DNA of 64,000 bases from Vreelandella lionensis. GTDB lineage: Bacteria > Pseudomonadota > Gammaproteobacteria > Pseudomonadales > Halomonadaceae. The stretch spans positions 124,001-188,000 of the forward strand of contig NZ_MWVI01000099.1 of assembly GCF_002087295.1 (NCBI RefSeq), given 5' to 3'. A program made the translations under genes and the position numbers. Below, piece by piece: positions 9,568-19,624 of this stretch. Each line of letters starts with the position of its first letter. The stretch's first letter is position 1. The notes under the pieces were generated by a model, which saw only the letters and a program-made list of their open reading frames with translations, made no database searches and had not been told where the DNA came from.

Positions 9568-10215
9568 ATGAAAAAGTTCGAACGTTTTGAAGGCGTGGTC
9601 GCGCCGTTAGATCGCGCTAACGTCGACACCGACCTGATCATTCCCAAGCAGTTTTTGAAGTCCATTAAGCGCACCGGTTTTGGCGTAAACCTGTTTGACG
9701 AGCTGCGCTATTTAGATGAAGGCCAGCCGGGCCAGGACTGCTCCCAGCGCCCGCTGAATCCTGAATTCGTATTGAACCAGCCGCGCTACCAGGGCGCTGA
9801 GGTGCTGCTGGCGCGCCGTAATTTCGGCTGCGGTAGTTCCCGCGAGCACGCCCCCTGGGCGCTGGAAGATTTCGGCTTCAAGGTGGTGGTTGCCCCTAGC
9901 TTTGCCGATATTTTCTACAACAACGCATTTAAAAACGGCATTCTGCTGATCACGATGGCGGAAGAGGAAGTCGACCGCTTGTTTGCGGAAGTGGACGCCA
10001 ACGAAGGCTATCAGCGCGACGTGGATCTGGAGCATCAGCGGGTGATTACCCCAGGGGGTGAGATTCTGGAGTTTGAGGTGGATGCATTCCGCAAGCACTG
10101 CCTGCTGAATGGCTTGGACGATATTGGCATCACCCTGCAAGACGAAGATGCCATTCGTAGCTTTGAAGAGAAGCACCGCCAGCAGCGCCCGTGGCTGTTC
10201 CGCCAGCCTGCGTAA
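9568..10215 (+). CDS. leuD: 3-isopropylmalate dehydratase small subunit
   Basis: LeuD is the swivel-domain partner of LeuC. The family sequences [19 protein letters not shown] and [16 protein letters not shown] (the substrate-specificity region) are present, and length 215 is normal. It lies 3 bases after leuC and about 30 bases before leuB, in one transcription unit. The AGGAGG-like site is inside the end of leuC. Confidence 0.97.
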   Translation: MKKFERFEGVVAPLDRANVDTDLIIPKQFLKSIKRTGFGVNLFDELRYLDEGQPGQDCSQRPLNPEFVLNQPRYQGAEVLLARRNFGCGSSREHAPWALEDFGFKVVVAPSFADIFYNNAFKNGILLITMAEEEVDRLFAEVDANEGYQRDVDLEHQRVITPGGEILEFEVDAFRKHCLLNGLDDIGITLQDEDAIRSFEEKHRQQRPWLFRQPA

Positions 10216-10245
10216 GTATTCAATTATCAGTGCTAAGGATTGAGC

Positions 10246-11328
10246 ATGACTCATAAAGTGTTACTGCTGCCCGGTGATGGTATCGGCCCGGAAATCGCGG
10301 CCCAGGCGGCGCGTTTGTTACAAGCCTGCCAAGAGGCGGGCTTGGATATTGAAGTAGAAGAGGGCTTGGTGGGCGGCTCCGCCTACGATGTCCACGGCGA
10401 GCCGCTGCCCGCTGAAACCCCGGAAAAAGCCAAAGCCGCCAGTGCCATTCTGCTGGGGGCGGTGGGTGGCCCTAAGTGGGATAAACTCGAAGACCTCTCC
10501 AAGCGCCCTGAACAAGGCCTGTTAGGGCTGCGTAAAAATCTCGGCCTGTTCGGTAACCTGCGCCCGGCCATGCTCTACCCGCAGTTGGCTAGCGCTTCCA
10601 GCCTGAAGCCTGAACTGGTGGCTGGCCTGGATATCATGATCGTGCGTGAACTCACCGGCGGCATCTACTTTGGCCAGCCGCGCGGTATCGAAGAGCGTAA
10701 CGGTGAGCGCGTTGGTTTTAACACCTACATCTATTCTGAAAGCGAAATTGAGCGCATTGGCCGCGTCGCCTTTGAGATGGCCCAGAAGCGGGGCAAAAAG
10801 CTCTGCTCAGTAGATAAAGCCAATGTGCTGGAAGTCACTATTCTGTGGCGTGAAGTGATGGAGCGCCTAGCGCCGGAGTACCCGGACGTCGAGCTGTCTC
10901 ACATGTACGTGGATAACGCTGCGATGCAGTTGGTGCGCGCACCGAAGCAGTTCGATGTGGTGGTGACCGGCAATATGTTTGGCGACATTCTCTCTGATGC
11001 CGCCGCCATGCTGACCGGCTCTATCGGTATGCTGCCATCGGCCTCACTCAACGAGAGCGGGCAGGGCATGTACGAGCCTTGCCACGGCAGCGCGCCGGAT
11101 ATCGCGGGCCAAAACATTGCTAACCCGCTGGCCATGATGCTATCCGTGGCGATGATGCTGCGCTATTCGCTTAATGAAACAGCGATGGCCGAGCGCATTG
11201 AAGCCGCCGTGGGTAGCGTTCTAGATGAAGGCCTGCGCACTGCTGATATCGCTTCTGAAGGCACGCGACGTGTCTCGACAGTTGAGATGGGCGATGCGGT
11301 ACTTGCCGCATTTGCGCGCGCTGAGTAA
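10246..11328 (+). CDS. leuB: 3-isopropylmalate dehydrogenase
   Basis: LeuB oxidises and decarboxylates 3-isopropylmalate with NAD to 2-oxoisocaproate. Visible features are the N-terminal [12 protein letters not shown], the substrate-binding [10 protein letters not shown], the cofactor site [11 protein letters not shown] and the closing [18 protein letters not shown]. The ATG at 10246 with AAGGA six bases upstream is preferred over a TTG two codons earlier. Length 360 is normal. It ends the leu operon. Confidence 0.97.
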   Translation: MTHKVLLLPGDGIGPEIAAQAARLLQACQEAGLDIEVEEGLVGGSAYDVHGEPLPAETPEKAKAASAILLGAVGGPKWDKLEDLSKRPEQGLLGLRKNLGLFGNLRPAMLYPQLASASSLKPELVAGLDIMIVRELTGGIYFGQPRGIEERNGERVGFNTYIYSESEIERIGRVAFEMAQKRGKKLCSVDKANVLEVTILWREVMERLAPEYPDVELSHMYVDNAAMQLVRAPKQFDVVVTGNMFGDILSDAAAMLTGSIGMLPSASLNESGQGMYEPCHGSAPDIAGQNIANPLAMMLSVAMMLRYSLNETAMAERIEAAVGSVLDEGLRTADIASEGTRRVSTVEMGDAVLAAFARAE

Positions 11329-11381
11329 CAAAGAAAGCTTGCTAACTAATTGATTCATTTCAATGCTTGTTTGAGCAGCAC

Positions 11382-11411
11382 ACGTCGGCTGCCCTGAGGG
11401 GTGGCCGACGT
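11382..11411. terminator. hairpin between leuB and asd
   Basis: ACGTCGGC (11382-11389) pairs with GCCGACGT (11404-11411) around a 14-base loop. The T-tract is missing, so termination may be weak or factor-dependent. It lies just upstream of the asd -10 element. Confidence 0.4.
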
Positions 11412-11428
11412 CGTGTCTGACATTTGTG

Positions 11429-11434
11429 TATAAT
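11429..11434 (+). promoter_or_regulatory. perfect -10 element for asd
   Basis: TATAAT sits 31 bases before the asd start codon, giving a short leader with GGAGG as ribosome site. No good -35 hexamer is seen 16-18 bp upstream; that position lies in the hairpin arm GCCGACGT. Confidence 0.5.
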
Positions 11435-11465
11435 ATAGGTCTCATTCTTAGTTGGAGGACTTCAC

Positions 11466-12578
11466 ATGTTGAAAGTCGGTTTCGTGGGATGGCGTGGCAT
11501 GGTTGGCTCGGTGCTGATGCAGCGCATGCAGGAAGATGGTGATTTTAACGGCATTGAGCCGATCTTTTTCACCACTTCTCAAGTCGGCCAGCCTGGTCCC
11601 GACATCGGCGTGGACGTGCCTCCGCTGAAAGATGCGTTTGCACTAGACGATCTAAAAGCCCTGGATGTCATCGTGACCTGCCAAGGTGGCGACTACACCA
11701 AGAAAGTCTACGGCGACCTGCGTAACGACGGCTGGAAAGGCTACTGCATTGATGCCCCCAGTACGCTGCGTATGGAAGATGACGCCACTATCGTCCTCGA
11801 TCCGGTGAACCGTAAGGTTATCGACGCCCAGCTCGCCAATGGAGCTAAAACCTTCGTTGGTGGCAACTGTACCGTTAGCTTGATGCTGATGGGCTTAGGC
11901 GGCCTGTTTGAAGCCGATATGGTCGAGTGGATGACCTCCATGACCTACCAAGCGGCGTCTGGCTCCGGTGCCAAGCACATGCGTGAACTGCTGAACCAGA
12001 TGGGCCAGCTGCGCGACAGCGTTTCCAGCGAGCTGGCCGACCCGGCAAGCGCGATTCTGGACATCGACCGCAAAGTGACGGCAGCCATGCGCAGCGGTGA
12101 TTTCCCCACTGACAACTTCGCTGCGCCGTTGGCAGGCAGCCTTTTGCCGTGGATCGACACCAAGCTCGATAACGGCCAGAGCCGTGAAGAGTGGAAGGGT
12201 AGTGTCGAGACCAACAAGATTCTGGGTCTTGAGAACAACCCGATTCCCATTGATGGCCTCTGCGTACGTATCGGTGCTATGCGCTCTCACAGCCAGGCGT
12301 TCACCATCAAGCTGAAGCAAGATGTGCCGCTGGATGAGATTGAAGAGCGTATTGCCAAGCATAACGAGTGGGTTAAGCTAATCCCCAACGATAAAGATGC
12401 CACCATTGCGGGCCTAACGCCTGCAGCTGCCACTGGCACGCTGCAAGTGCCGGTAGGCCGCCTGCGTAAGCTGAAAATGGGCGGTGAATACCTCTCTGCC
12501 TTCAGCGTTGGCGACCAACTGCTGTGGGGTGCTGCTGAGCCGCTCAAGCGCATGCTGAAAATTCTGCGTGAGCAGTAA
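11466..12578 (+). CDS. asd: aspartate-semialdehyde dehydrogenase
   Basis: Asd reduces aspartyl-phosphate to aspartate semialdehyde, the branch point to lysine/diaminopimelate, threonine and methionine. The sequence has [18 protein letters not shown] (NADP-binding), the nucleophilic cysteine in GGNCTVS (about residue 136), [13 protein letters not shown], and the C-terminal [16 protein letters not shown]. Length 370 matches the gram-negative type. GGAGG lies 8 bases before the ATG, and a strong terminator follows, so it is probably a single-gene unit. Confidence 0.97.
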   Translation: MLKVGFVGWRGMVGSVLMQRMQEDGDFNGIEPIFFTTSQVGQPGPDIGVDVPPLKDAFALDDLKALDVIVTCQGGDYTKKVYGDLRNDGWKGYCIDAPSTLRMEDDATIVLDPVNRKVIDAQLANGAKTFVGGNCTVSLMLMGLGGLFEADMVEWMTSMTYQAASGSGAKHMRELLNQMGQLRDSVSSELADPASAILDIDRKVTAAMRSGDFPTDNFAAPLAGSLLPWIDTKLDNGQSREEWKGSVETNKILGLENNPIPIDGLCVRIGAMRSHSQAFTIKLKQDVPLDEIEERIAKHNEWVKLIPNDKDATIAGLTPAAATGTLQVPVGRLRKLKMGGEYLSAFSVGDQLLWGAAEPLKRMLKILREQ

Positions 12579-12617
12579 GCGGTCGCGAAACACCGGCGTT
12601 TAATCGCTAGCTAAAAG

Positions 12618-12649
12618 TGGGAAGCTGTTCGCAGCTTCCCATTTTTTTT
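12618..12649 (+). terminator. intrinsic terminator after asd
   Basis: TGGGAAGCTG (12618-12627) pairs with CAGCTTCCCA (12632-12641) across a TTCG tetraloop, followed by eight T residues. It is a textbook Rho-independent terminator 40 bases after the stop codon. Confidence 0.93.
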
Positions 12650-12809
12650 GCCGTGACTTATGTTTCTAATCTGTGACTTCATGCAAATGTATGCGTTGAA
12701 CATAACGGCATGATAAATACGCTATGATAAGAACGAACTAACTTATCTCGTCGCAACAGAATGCAGGTGTTGCATCGTGGCAGTGAATCGCAGGCAGTAG
12801 GGGCCCTAC

Positions 12810-14771
12810 ATGAAAAAGAAGCTGGCATGGTGGTTGTGGTTGCCACTGAGCGCTGTTAGCCCGTTGGCTTTAGCGGTTGGGCTTGGGCAAGCCACCGTGA
12901 ATTCTCCTCTGCAATTGCCGCTAGATGCCACCGTGCCGCTGGTCGATGCCGCCGGTGTGGCGCTAGACGATGTACGCGTGGAAATAGCAAATGAAGCTGC
13001 CTTTAACGCGCTGGGCTTAGAGTGGACGCCGCTGGTCGCCAGCGTGCGCGCTGAATTACAGCATATGCCCGGTGGCCCACAGTTGGTGCTGCGTTCTGAG
13101 CAAGCGGTGAGCGAGCCATGGTTGGATCTCTTGGTCACCATCACTACGCCTGAAGGGCGGCGTACGGAAGCGATTATGCTGCTGTTTGACCCGCCCAACT
13201 ATGCGGCCAGTGTTGATGCTACGGTGGCCGAGGCATCTTCAGTGGCTCAGCCTGTGCCATCACAATCTCTGCCTGCGGCTCCGGCTGCGCCTGCCCAAAC
13301 ACCTGAGCGTAATATTGCTTACATTGCCAGTGGCGATACGCTATGGGGCGTTGCTGAACGTATTAAGCCCGCTGATGTAAGCGTTCAGCAAATGATGATG
13401 GCCCTGGTGGAGGGTAATCCTGCTGCTTTCCCTACGGGCAATGTCGATGATATACGAGCAGGGCAAACCTTGCGTGTGCCTAGCCGTGAACAGCTAATGG
13501 CATTGTCCCCAGCGCAGGCCGCCCAGGCGGTTCAGGCAATGCGGCGGCCTTCCCCTCGCTCGGCATCAGCGCCAGAAACAGAGTCAGAAGAGCAGGCTGA
13601 AAGCACAACAGTTGCTGAGCCATTAGCGCAGCCCGATGCGCGCGGCAGTGATGCTGCACCTAGCGAGCCCCAGTCAACGGAAGATGCACAGGAAACAGTC
13701 GTGCAAGAGGGTGAGCTAGCCGGGCTGACGCTTAGAGACCTCGCTGAGCAGCTTCAGGAAAGCCAGGCCATGCTGCAATTGGTGCTGGAAGAGCGCGAGC
13801 AAATGCGTGCTGAAATGGCTGCGCTGCGCCAGGAAGTGGCATCATTGACCGAGGCGCTCAATGCCTCTCAGCGGGAGACCCAGCGGGCGGTAGCGGCTGC
13901 CGAGTCGCGAGCTGCCAATGCCACAATACCTGCCAGTGCCGCTGTGAACACTTCTTCCACCCCTAGTTTGATAGAACGTCTAGAAGCATATCAATGGCCG
14001 CTGGCCAGTGTTGCTTTGGCGCTGCTGTTGGGTGCGCTGATTTGGTCGCGAAAACGACGTGAACGCCAGTGGGAGGAGGTGGCATCCCCTGCACCCCAGC
14101 GATCTGAGCCAAGCGCTGCCGCTTCGCCAAAGGAGAGAGAGGCCGTCCAGCCTGCCGCTGCTGCCTTTACTACAGCGAGTGTTATGGATATGGCTGCTGA
14201 CGAATCTCAGCAGACGCCGCCCGTTGCGGGCTCCCACGATAAAGAGGAGGGGAGTCGCCGTGATGCTTTTGAGTATCCAGCAGAGGAGCCGCTGGCGGAT
14301 AGCCATGATGAACCACTAAGCAGTGAGTCATTTAGTCTCGTCGATGAAGCGGCTACAGCACAGCAGTCTGTTGATCACGAAGGCGATACGCTTTGGGAAA
14401 CGCAGGATGAAGAAGACAAGGCTGACACGGAAGGCGCTTCTTCCATGCATGAAGAAGATGAAGCGGCCCTCAACGCCGCATTTTTAGAGACGCCTGAGCC
14501 GGTGGAGGATGCTTCTTACCGTGAGCATGCCGCCCAAGAAGCTGAAGTGCCGCCGGCGACCGTCGCAGAGGAAAAGGACGATAGCGCGCATTACATTGAT
14601 TACCACCCACCCTCTTTAACCAATGACGTCGGCAGTGCGGATGAGCCTGTATGGGGTGAGAGAGCGTCGGAGAATGCTAAGGCGTCGCCATCTTACCCGC
14701 GCCGAGAGCCGGAAGAAGAATGGGAGATTGAAGAGGTGGCATTCGAGCCGCGACGTCGGGATAATAGCTAA
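12810..14771 (+). CDS. fimV: FimV-like peptidoglycan-binding membrane protein
   Basis: A signal peptide (to about residue 22, cleaved near LALA) is followed by the FimV N-terminal domain, a Pro/Ala/Glu-rich linker, a LysM domain (about residues 168-225, YIASGDTLWGVAERIKP), a coiled coil (about 308-383), one transmembrane helix (about 395-412, ending in WSRKRRERQW) and a very acidic cytoplasmic tail. FimV proteins bind peptidoglycan at the pole and recruit type IV pilus or secretion parts. The usual C-terminal TPR/FimV domain is not evident, so this is a short form. Position between asd and truA is as in Pseudomonas. Confidence 0.85.
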   Translation: MKKKLAWWLWLPLSAVSPLALAVGLGQATVNSPLQLPLDATVPLVDAAGVALDDVRVEIANEAAFNALGLEWTPLVASVRAELQHMPGGPQLVLRSEQAVSEPWLDLLVTITTPEGRRTEAIMLLFDPPNYAASVDATVAEASSVAQPVPSQSLPAAPAAPAQTPERNIAYIASGDTLWGVAERIKPADVSVQQMMMALVEGNPAAFPTGNVDDIRAGQTLRVPSREQLMALSPAQAAQAVQAMRRPSPRSASAPETESEEQAESTTVAEPLAQPDARGSDAAPSEPQSTEDAQETVVQEGELAGLTLRDLAEQLQESQAMLQLVLEEREQMRAEMAALRQEVASLTEALNASQRETQRAVAAAESRAANATIPASAAVNTSSTPSLIERLEAYQWPLASVALALLLGALIWSRKRRERQWEEVASPAPQRSEPSAAASPKEREAVQPAAAAFTTASVMDMAADESQQTPPVAGSHDKEEGSRRDAFEYPAEEPLADSHDEPLSSESFSLVDEAATAQQSVDHEGDTLWETQDEEDKADTEGASSMHEEDEAALNAAFLETPEPVEDASYREHAAQEAEVPPATVAEEKDDSAHYIDYHPPSLTNDVGSADEPVWGERASENAKASPSYPRREPEEEWEIEEVAFEPRRRDNS

Positions 14772-14801
14772 CCTTCAAAATCCTCTAAATGACGTGGCTC
14801 G

Positions 14802-15740
14802 ATGACGCTGTTCTACCACTTTGATGAGACACAACCGCTGGCTGGCCGTTTGGCGATGGGCGTTGAGTACGATGGCTCACGCTTTTGCGGCTTCCAGCGT
14901 TTAAAGCATGCGGCCTCTGTCCAGCAGGCCATCGAGGATGAGTTAGCCAAGGTGGCTGGCGCGCCGGTGCGTATCCATGCCAGTGGGCGCACAGATTCAG
15001 GCGTACACGCCACTCGCCAAGTGATTTACTTCGACCCTCCGGTTCAGCGCACCGAAAAGGCCTGGATCTTTGGCGCGAATACCAATATACCCAGAGACGT
15101 GGCCGTGCGCTGGGTGAAGCCGGTTTCCGACGATTTTCACTCCCGCCTGGGGGCGCTGGGGCGCCGCTATCGCTATATTTTCTTGAACCAAATTAGCCGC
15201 CCGGTGTTAGAGCGCGCTAACGTGACCTGGTGCCGTGACCCACTGGATGCCGATGCCATGCACCGTGCTGCCCAGGCGTTGGTTGGCGAGCATGACTTCA
15301 GTAGTTTTCGCGCCGCCGGTTGTCAGTCGAAAACCCCCTGGCGGCAAATGCACTTTGTGGAAGTGAAGCGTCACGGCCCGCTGGTGGTCATAGATATTCA
15401 AGGCAACGCCTTTTTGCACCACATGATTCGCAATATTGCGGGAGCCTTGGCAAGCGTTGGGCGTGGCGTGCAGGACGAAGGGCATATTGAGCGCCTGCTG
15501 GCGCTGAAAAACCGCCGTAAAGGGGATGTGACCGCGCCTGCCTGCGGCCTGCATTTTGTCGACTCCATCTACGATGAGCGTTTCGAGCTACCCAAAGAGC
15601 CGCTAGGCCCGAATCTACTCGCCTTTACTGGGGAGTGGACCGGAGAGCGCGTATTGCCGGAAAGCCCTCGGGTGGCCGCAAGGCGACGGCTGACGTTCTC
15701 CAAGCAAGCGAAACCCGAGCAGCAGGAGACTTCCTCATGA
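14802..15740 (+). CDS. truA: tRNA pseudouridine(38-40) synthase
   Basis: TruA makes pseudouridine in the anticodon stem-loop of tRNAs. The catalytic aspartate is in SGRTDSGVHA (about residue 65), and VEYDGSRFCGFQ and GNAFLHHMIRNIAGAL are further signatures. Length is 312, with a basic tail. Its stop overlaps the trpF start by 4 bases (ATGA), and it begins 30 bases after fimV, so fimV-truA-trpF look co-transcribed. Confidence 0.95.
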   Translation: MTLFYHFDETQPLAGRLAMGVEYDGSRFCGFQRLKHAASVQQAIEDELAKVAGAPVRIHASGRTDSGVHATRQVIYFDPPVQRTEKAWIFGANTNIPRDVAVRWVKPVSDDFHSRLGALGRRYRYIFLNQISRPVLERANVTWCRDPLDADAMHRAAQALVGEHDFSSFRAAGCQSKTPWRQMHFVEVKRHGPLVVIDIQGNAFLHHMIRNIAGALASVGRGVQDEGHIERLLALKNRRKGDVTAPACGLHFVDSIYDERFELPKEPLGPNLLAFTGEWTGERVLPESPRVAARRRLTFSKQAKPEQQETSS

Positions 15741-16372
15741 GCCAGCTGATGGCACGCACGCGTATCAAATTTTGTGGACTCACTCGCCCGGAAGATATCG
15801 CCAAAGCGGTGGCATTGGGTGTCGATGCGCTAGGTTTTGTGATGTGGCCGAAAAGTAGCCGCAGCATTACCCCTGAGGCCCTGCGGATACTTGCCGCACA
15901 GGTGCCTGCGTTTGTGACCCGCGTGGGGCTATTTGTGAACCAGCCTGCCGAGCTGATTGAGCAGTGTCTGCCGCATTTAGATCTTATTCAGTTCCACGGC
16001 GATGAGTCGGCGGCGTTTTGCCAACAGTTTGGGCGACCCTGGATTAAAGCGCTGCGCATGCGCGATGACATCGACCTGCACGAGGCGGCAAAAGAGTACG
16101 CAGCGGCGCAAGCGCTGCTGTTAGATGCCTACCGTCCGGGCGTGCCGGGTGGAACTGGCGAGACCTTTGATTGGTCTAGAATCCCCGCAACCTTGGAAAA
16201 ACCTGTTATCCTCGCGGGTGGGCTAACAGCCAATAATATTGCCGCCGCGGTGACTCAGGTAGCGCCGTATGCGGTTGATGTTTCAGGCGGTATTGAGGCA
16301 TCCCCCGGTGTTAAAGAGGCCGAGTTAATGGCCGCTTTTGTTCGTCATGTGGCGCAGGCCAATACGCATTAA
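15737..16372 (+). CDS. trpF: phosphoribosylanthranilate isomerase
   Basis: TrpF catalyses the Amadori rearrangement in tryptophan synthesis. The TIM-barrel protein shows the catalytic Cys in RIKFCGLTRPED, then QFHGDE, the aspartate in LLLDAYRPGVPGGTGETFDW, ILAGGLTANN and VDVSGGIEASPGVK. The start at 15737 overlaps truA by ATGA and has AGGAG eight bases upstream; an upstream start is unlikely. Length 211 is normal. trpB and trpA follow after a gap of about 110 bases. Confidence 0.95.
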   Translation: MSQLMARTRIKFCGLTRPEDIAKAVALGVDALGFVMWPKSSRSITPEALRILAAQVPAFVTRVGLFVNQPAELIEQCLPHLDLIQFHGDESAAFCQQFGRPWIKALRMRDDIDLHEAAKEYAAAQALLLDAYRPGVPGGTGETFDWSRIPATLEKPVILAGGLTANNIAAAVTQVAPYAVDVSGGIEASPGVKEAELMAAFVRHVAQANTH

Positions 16373-16481
16373 GCGTTACCACCTGCGTGCACTCAGAATT
16401 ACGATGCGTGGCTCACCGCGAACGTGGGCGCGCTAGACGTTTGTTCATTCATTTTTGCCTTTTCTGGCGATCTTGTGAGGT

Positions 16482-17720
16482 ATGCCTGTGACTGTCTCAG
16501 CAACTGAAACCAAGTTCAGCGACCTGACCCGAATGCCGGATGCCCGTGGTCATTTTGGCCCCTACGGCGGCCGGTTTGTGTCAGAAACCTTAAGCTTTGC
16601 CCTGGAAGAGTTGGAGCAGATTTATCTGAGTTTGCGTGATGATCCGGATTTTCAGGCCGAGTTTGATCGTGACCTGGCTCACTACGTGGGCCGTCCATCT
16701 CCGCTTTATCATGCAAAGCGCTGGTCGGAGTCGTTAGGCGGCGCGCAAATCTGGCTGAAGCGGGAAGACCTCAACCACACGGGCGCTCATAAGGTTAATA
16801 ACACTATTGGTCAGGCGCTGTTGGCGAAAAAGACCGGCAAGCCGCGCGTGATTGCTGAAACCGGTGCTGGCCAGCACGGCGTTGCCACAGCCACTGTAGC
16901 CGCCCGCTTGGGCCTTGAGTGCGATGTCTATATGGGGGCTGCCGATGTGCAGCGCCAGAAGCTCAACGTTTACCGCATGCGTCTGCTGGGTGCCCGTGTT
17001 ATCCCGGTGGAGTCTGGCACCCGTGCACTTAAAGACGCCATGAACGAAGCCCTGCGCGATTGGGTAACGAACGTGGATAATACCTTCTATATCATCGGTA
17101 CCGTGGCGGGCCCGCACCCATAACCGCAGCTGGTGCGTGATTTTAATGCCGTGGTGGGCCGCGAAGCCCGTCGCCAGTCACTAGAGCAAGTCGGCCGTTT
17201 ACCCGATGCGCTGGTCGCCTGCGTGGGCGGTGGCTCCAACGCACTGGGGCTTTTCTACCCGTTTGTAGAAGATGACGCAGTGGCCATGTACGGCGTGGAA
17301 GCCGGTGGCGATGGGGTAGAGACAGGCCGCCATGCAGCGCCGCTTTCGTCTAATGCACCGCGCGGTGTGCTGCACGGCAACCGAACTTACCTGATGTCGG
17401 ATGAGGCGGGGCAGGTGTCGGATACGCACTCTATTTCTGCAGGCCTAGATTATCCCGGCGTTGGCCCCGAACACGCGCTGTGGAAAGACGTGGGCCGGGT
17501 TAACTATGTAGCCGCGAACGATAAAGAGGTGCTGGAAGCTTTCCGTGAGCTGACCCACATGGAGGGCATTATGCCCGCCTTGGAGTCTGCCCATGCGTTG
17601 GCCCATGCCAAGGTGCTGGCTCCTACCATGCGCCCGGATCAGCATATTGTGGTGAACCTCTCGGGTCGTGGTGATAAAGACATCATGACCGTTGCGAAAA
17701 TCGACGGCATCGAGTTTTAA
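16482..17720 (+). CDS. trpB: tryptophan synthase beta chain, interrupted by an in-frame TAA
   Basis: TrpB condenses indole with serine to give tryptophan in a complex with TrpA. The PLP lysine is in [10 protein letters not shown] (about residue 103), and [25 protein letters not shown] and [10 protein letters not shown] are present. TAA at 17121-17123 interrupts the near-invariant GPHPYPQLVRDF, replacing the Tyr between HP and PQ; the frame continues unchanged. A TAC or TAT codon changed to TAA explains it. Repaired length is 412, normal. trpA starts 8 bases later. Confidence 0.95.
17121..17123 (+). other. in-frame TAA stop inside trpB
   Basis: The stop replaces a conserved Tyr between GPHP and PQLVRDF, about residue 214. 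It is the only one of the six premature stops that cannot be a C to T or G to A change. Confidence 0.85.
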
Positions 17721-17728
17721 GGGCTAGC

Positions 17729-18532
17729 ATGAATCGTATTGACCAGCGTTTTTCAGAGTTAAAGCAGCAGGGGCGTAAAGCCCTGATCCCTTACATCACC
17801 GCAGGCGACCCGGCACCGCAGTATACCGTTGGCTTTATGCATGCCTTGGTAGACGCGGGCGCTGATGTGATTGAGCTTGGCGTGCCGTTTTCAGATCCCA
17901 TGGCCGATGGCCCGGTGATCCAGAAAGCCTGTGAGCGGGCGCTGAAGCAGGGCACTCGCTTGGTGGACCTGCTGGAAATGGTGGCCGAGTTTCGCCAAAC
18001 CGACACCACGACGCCCATCGTCTTGATGGGCTATCTCAACCCTATCGAGCGCATCGGCTATGAGGTGTTTGCCGATAAAGCCGCGAGTGTTGGGGTGGAT
18101 GGCGTGCTGGTAGTTGATATGCCACCAGAAGAAGCCGATGAGTTCGGCCCGCTGCTGAAAGCGCGTGGCTTGGCAGCGATTTTCCTCGTTGCGCCTACCA
18201 CTTCCCATGCCCGTGCCGCTACAATATGCGCCCACGGTGAGGGCTACCTTTACTATGTTTCGCTAAAAGGTGTCACCGGTGCGGCAACGTTGAACGCTGA
18301 AGACGTTGCCGAGCACCTTGCGCCACTGCGTGATATGACCGATTTACCGCTTTGCGTTGGTTTTGGTATTCGCGATGGTGTGACGGCTGCCGAAGTGGCA
18401 AAAGTTGCCGACGGCGTGATTGTGGGCAGTGCACTGGTTAACCGTATTGCCGATAGCGTCGATGCGCCTGAAACGATCGCCGGGCAGTTAAAAAGCGTGC
18501 TGGCAGAAATGCGCACCGCGATGGACGCCTAA
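17729..18532 (+). CDS. trpA: tryptophan synthase alpha chain
   Basis: TrpA cleaves indole-3-glycerol phosphate and passes indole to TrpB. Catalytic Glu and Asp are in [20 protein letters not shown] (about residues 47-66). [11 protein letters not shown] and [20 protein letters not shown] (phosphate-binding loop) follow. Length 267 is normal and the frame intact. It begins 8 bases after trpB. Downstream a hairpin separates it from accD. Confidence 0.96.
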   Translation: MNRIDQRFSELKQQGRKALIPYITAGDPAPQYTVGFMHALVDAGADVIELGVPFSDPMADGPVIQKACERALKQGTRLVDLLEMVAEFRQTDTTTPIVLMGYLNPIERIGYEVFADKAASVGVDGVLVVDMPPEEADEFGPLLKARGLAAIFLVAPTTSHARAATICAHGEGYLYYVSLKGVTGAATLNAEDVAEHLAPLRDMTDLPLCVGFGIRDGVTAAEVAKVADGVIVGSALVNRIADSVDAPETIAGQLKSVLAEMRTAMDA

Positions 18533-18578
18533 GCGCGTTCCCTCATCGTCTACACTGAATTGATTGACGACACTCATC

Positions 18579-18599
18579 AGGCTTGGCGCTGCCAAGCCT
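18579..18599 (+). other. perfect hairpin in the trpA-accD gap
   Basis: AGGCTTGGC (18579-18587) pairs with GCCAAGCCT (18591-18599) around a GCT loop. It ends 25 bases before the accD ATG and lacks a T-tract. It could be a partial terminator of the trp genes or a translational control structure of accD. Confidence 0.5.
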
Positions 18600-18624
18600 T
18601 GACGTACACGGAAGCCTTTTTGAT

Positions 18625-19624
18625 ATGAGCTGGTTAGACAAGATCGTGCCCTCCATGGGGCGTATCCAGCGTAAAGACCGTCGCGCCAGCGTGCCCGATG
18701 GTCTCTGGCGTAAATGTCCCAAGTGTGAAGCCGTTCTCTACCTGCCTGAATTAGAGAAACATCACAGCGTATGCCCCAAGTGTGAGCATCATTTACGCTT
18801 AACGGCGCGCAAACGCTTGGACTGGTTCCTGGATAAGCAGGGGCGCGAAGAGATCGCGGCAGAGATTGAGCCGAATGATCGCCTCAAATTCCGCGACTCC
18901 AAGAAGTACAAAGACCGCCTGACCGCAGCGCAAAAAGAGACTGGCGAGAAAGACGCGCTGGTGGCGATGCGCGGCGAGCTGGATGGCCTGCCGATCGTTG
19001 CTGTGGCGTTTGAGTTCACCTTTATGGGTGGTTCCATGGGCGCTGTGGTGGGTGAGAAATTTGTACGTGCCGCCACCATCGCTCTGGAAGAGGGCATTCC
19101 GTTGGTCTGCTTTGCTGCCTCGGGTGGCGCGCGTATGCAGGAAGCGCTGTTCTCGCTGATGCAGATGGCGAAAACCTCAGCGGCCCTTGAGAAACTCAAG
19201 CAGGCGGGCGTGCCCTATATTTCGGTGCTGACTGACCCCGTGTTTGGTGGTGTTTCGGCTTCCTTGGCGATGTTTGGGCGACCTAAATATTGCCGAGCCC
19301 AACGCGCTAATTGGTTTTGCTGGTCCCCGTGTTATTGAGCAAACCGTGCGTGAAACGCTGCCGGAAGGCTTCCAGCGCAGTGAGTTCCTGCTAGAGCACG
19401 GCACGGTGGACATGATTGTTCACCGCCACGATATGCGTGCCCGCGTGGGTGGCGTGCTGCGTAAGCTGACACATCAAAGCGCTAACCCGGCTGAAGGTGA
19501 TCTGCCTGAAGCTGAGGTGGTTGAGCCGGTGGCCAATGAAGAGCAGCTAGCGGAAGCGGCAGAGACATCTGCTCAAGCGGATTCTCGTCACGCGACGAGC
19601 GATGACGCTTCACGCAATGCCTAA
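18625..19624 (+). CDS. accD: acetyl-CoA carboxylase carboxyltransferase beta subunit, one-base insertion
   Basis: AccD with AccA transfers carboxyl from biotin to acetyl-CoA, the first step of fatty acid synthesis. A four-Cys zinc ribbon ([18 protein letters not shown]; about residues 25-50) precedes the crotonase-fold core ([20 protein letters not shown]). The start MSWLDKI at 18625 is the family one. The frame breaks at 19273-19275: ATGTTTGGGCGACC should read ATG-TTG-GGC-GAC to give the conserved [11 protein letters not shown], so one extra T is present. The second half runs to 19624, overlapping folC by 8 bases. AccD is essential, so a real lesion is implausible. Confidence 0.95.
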
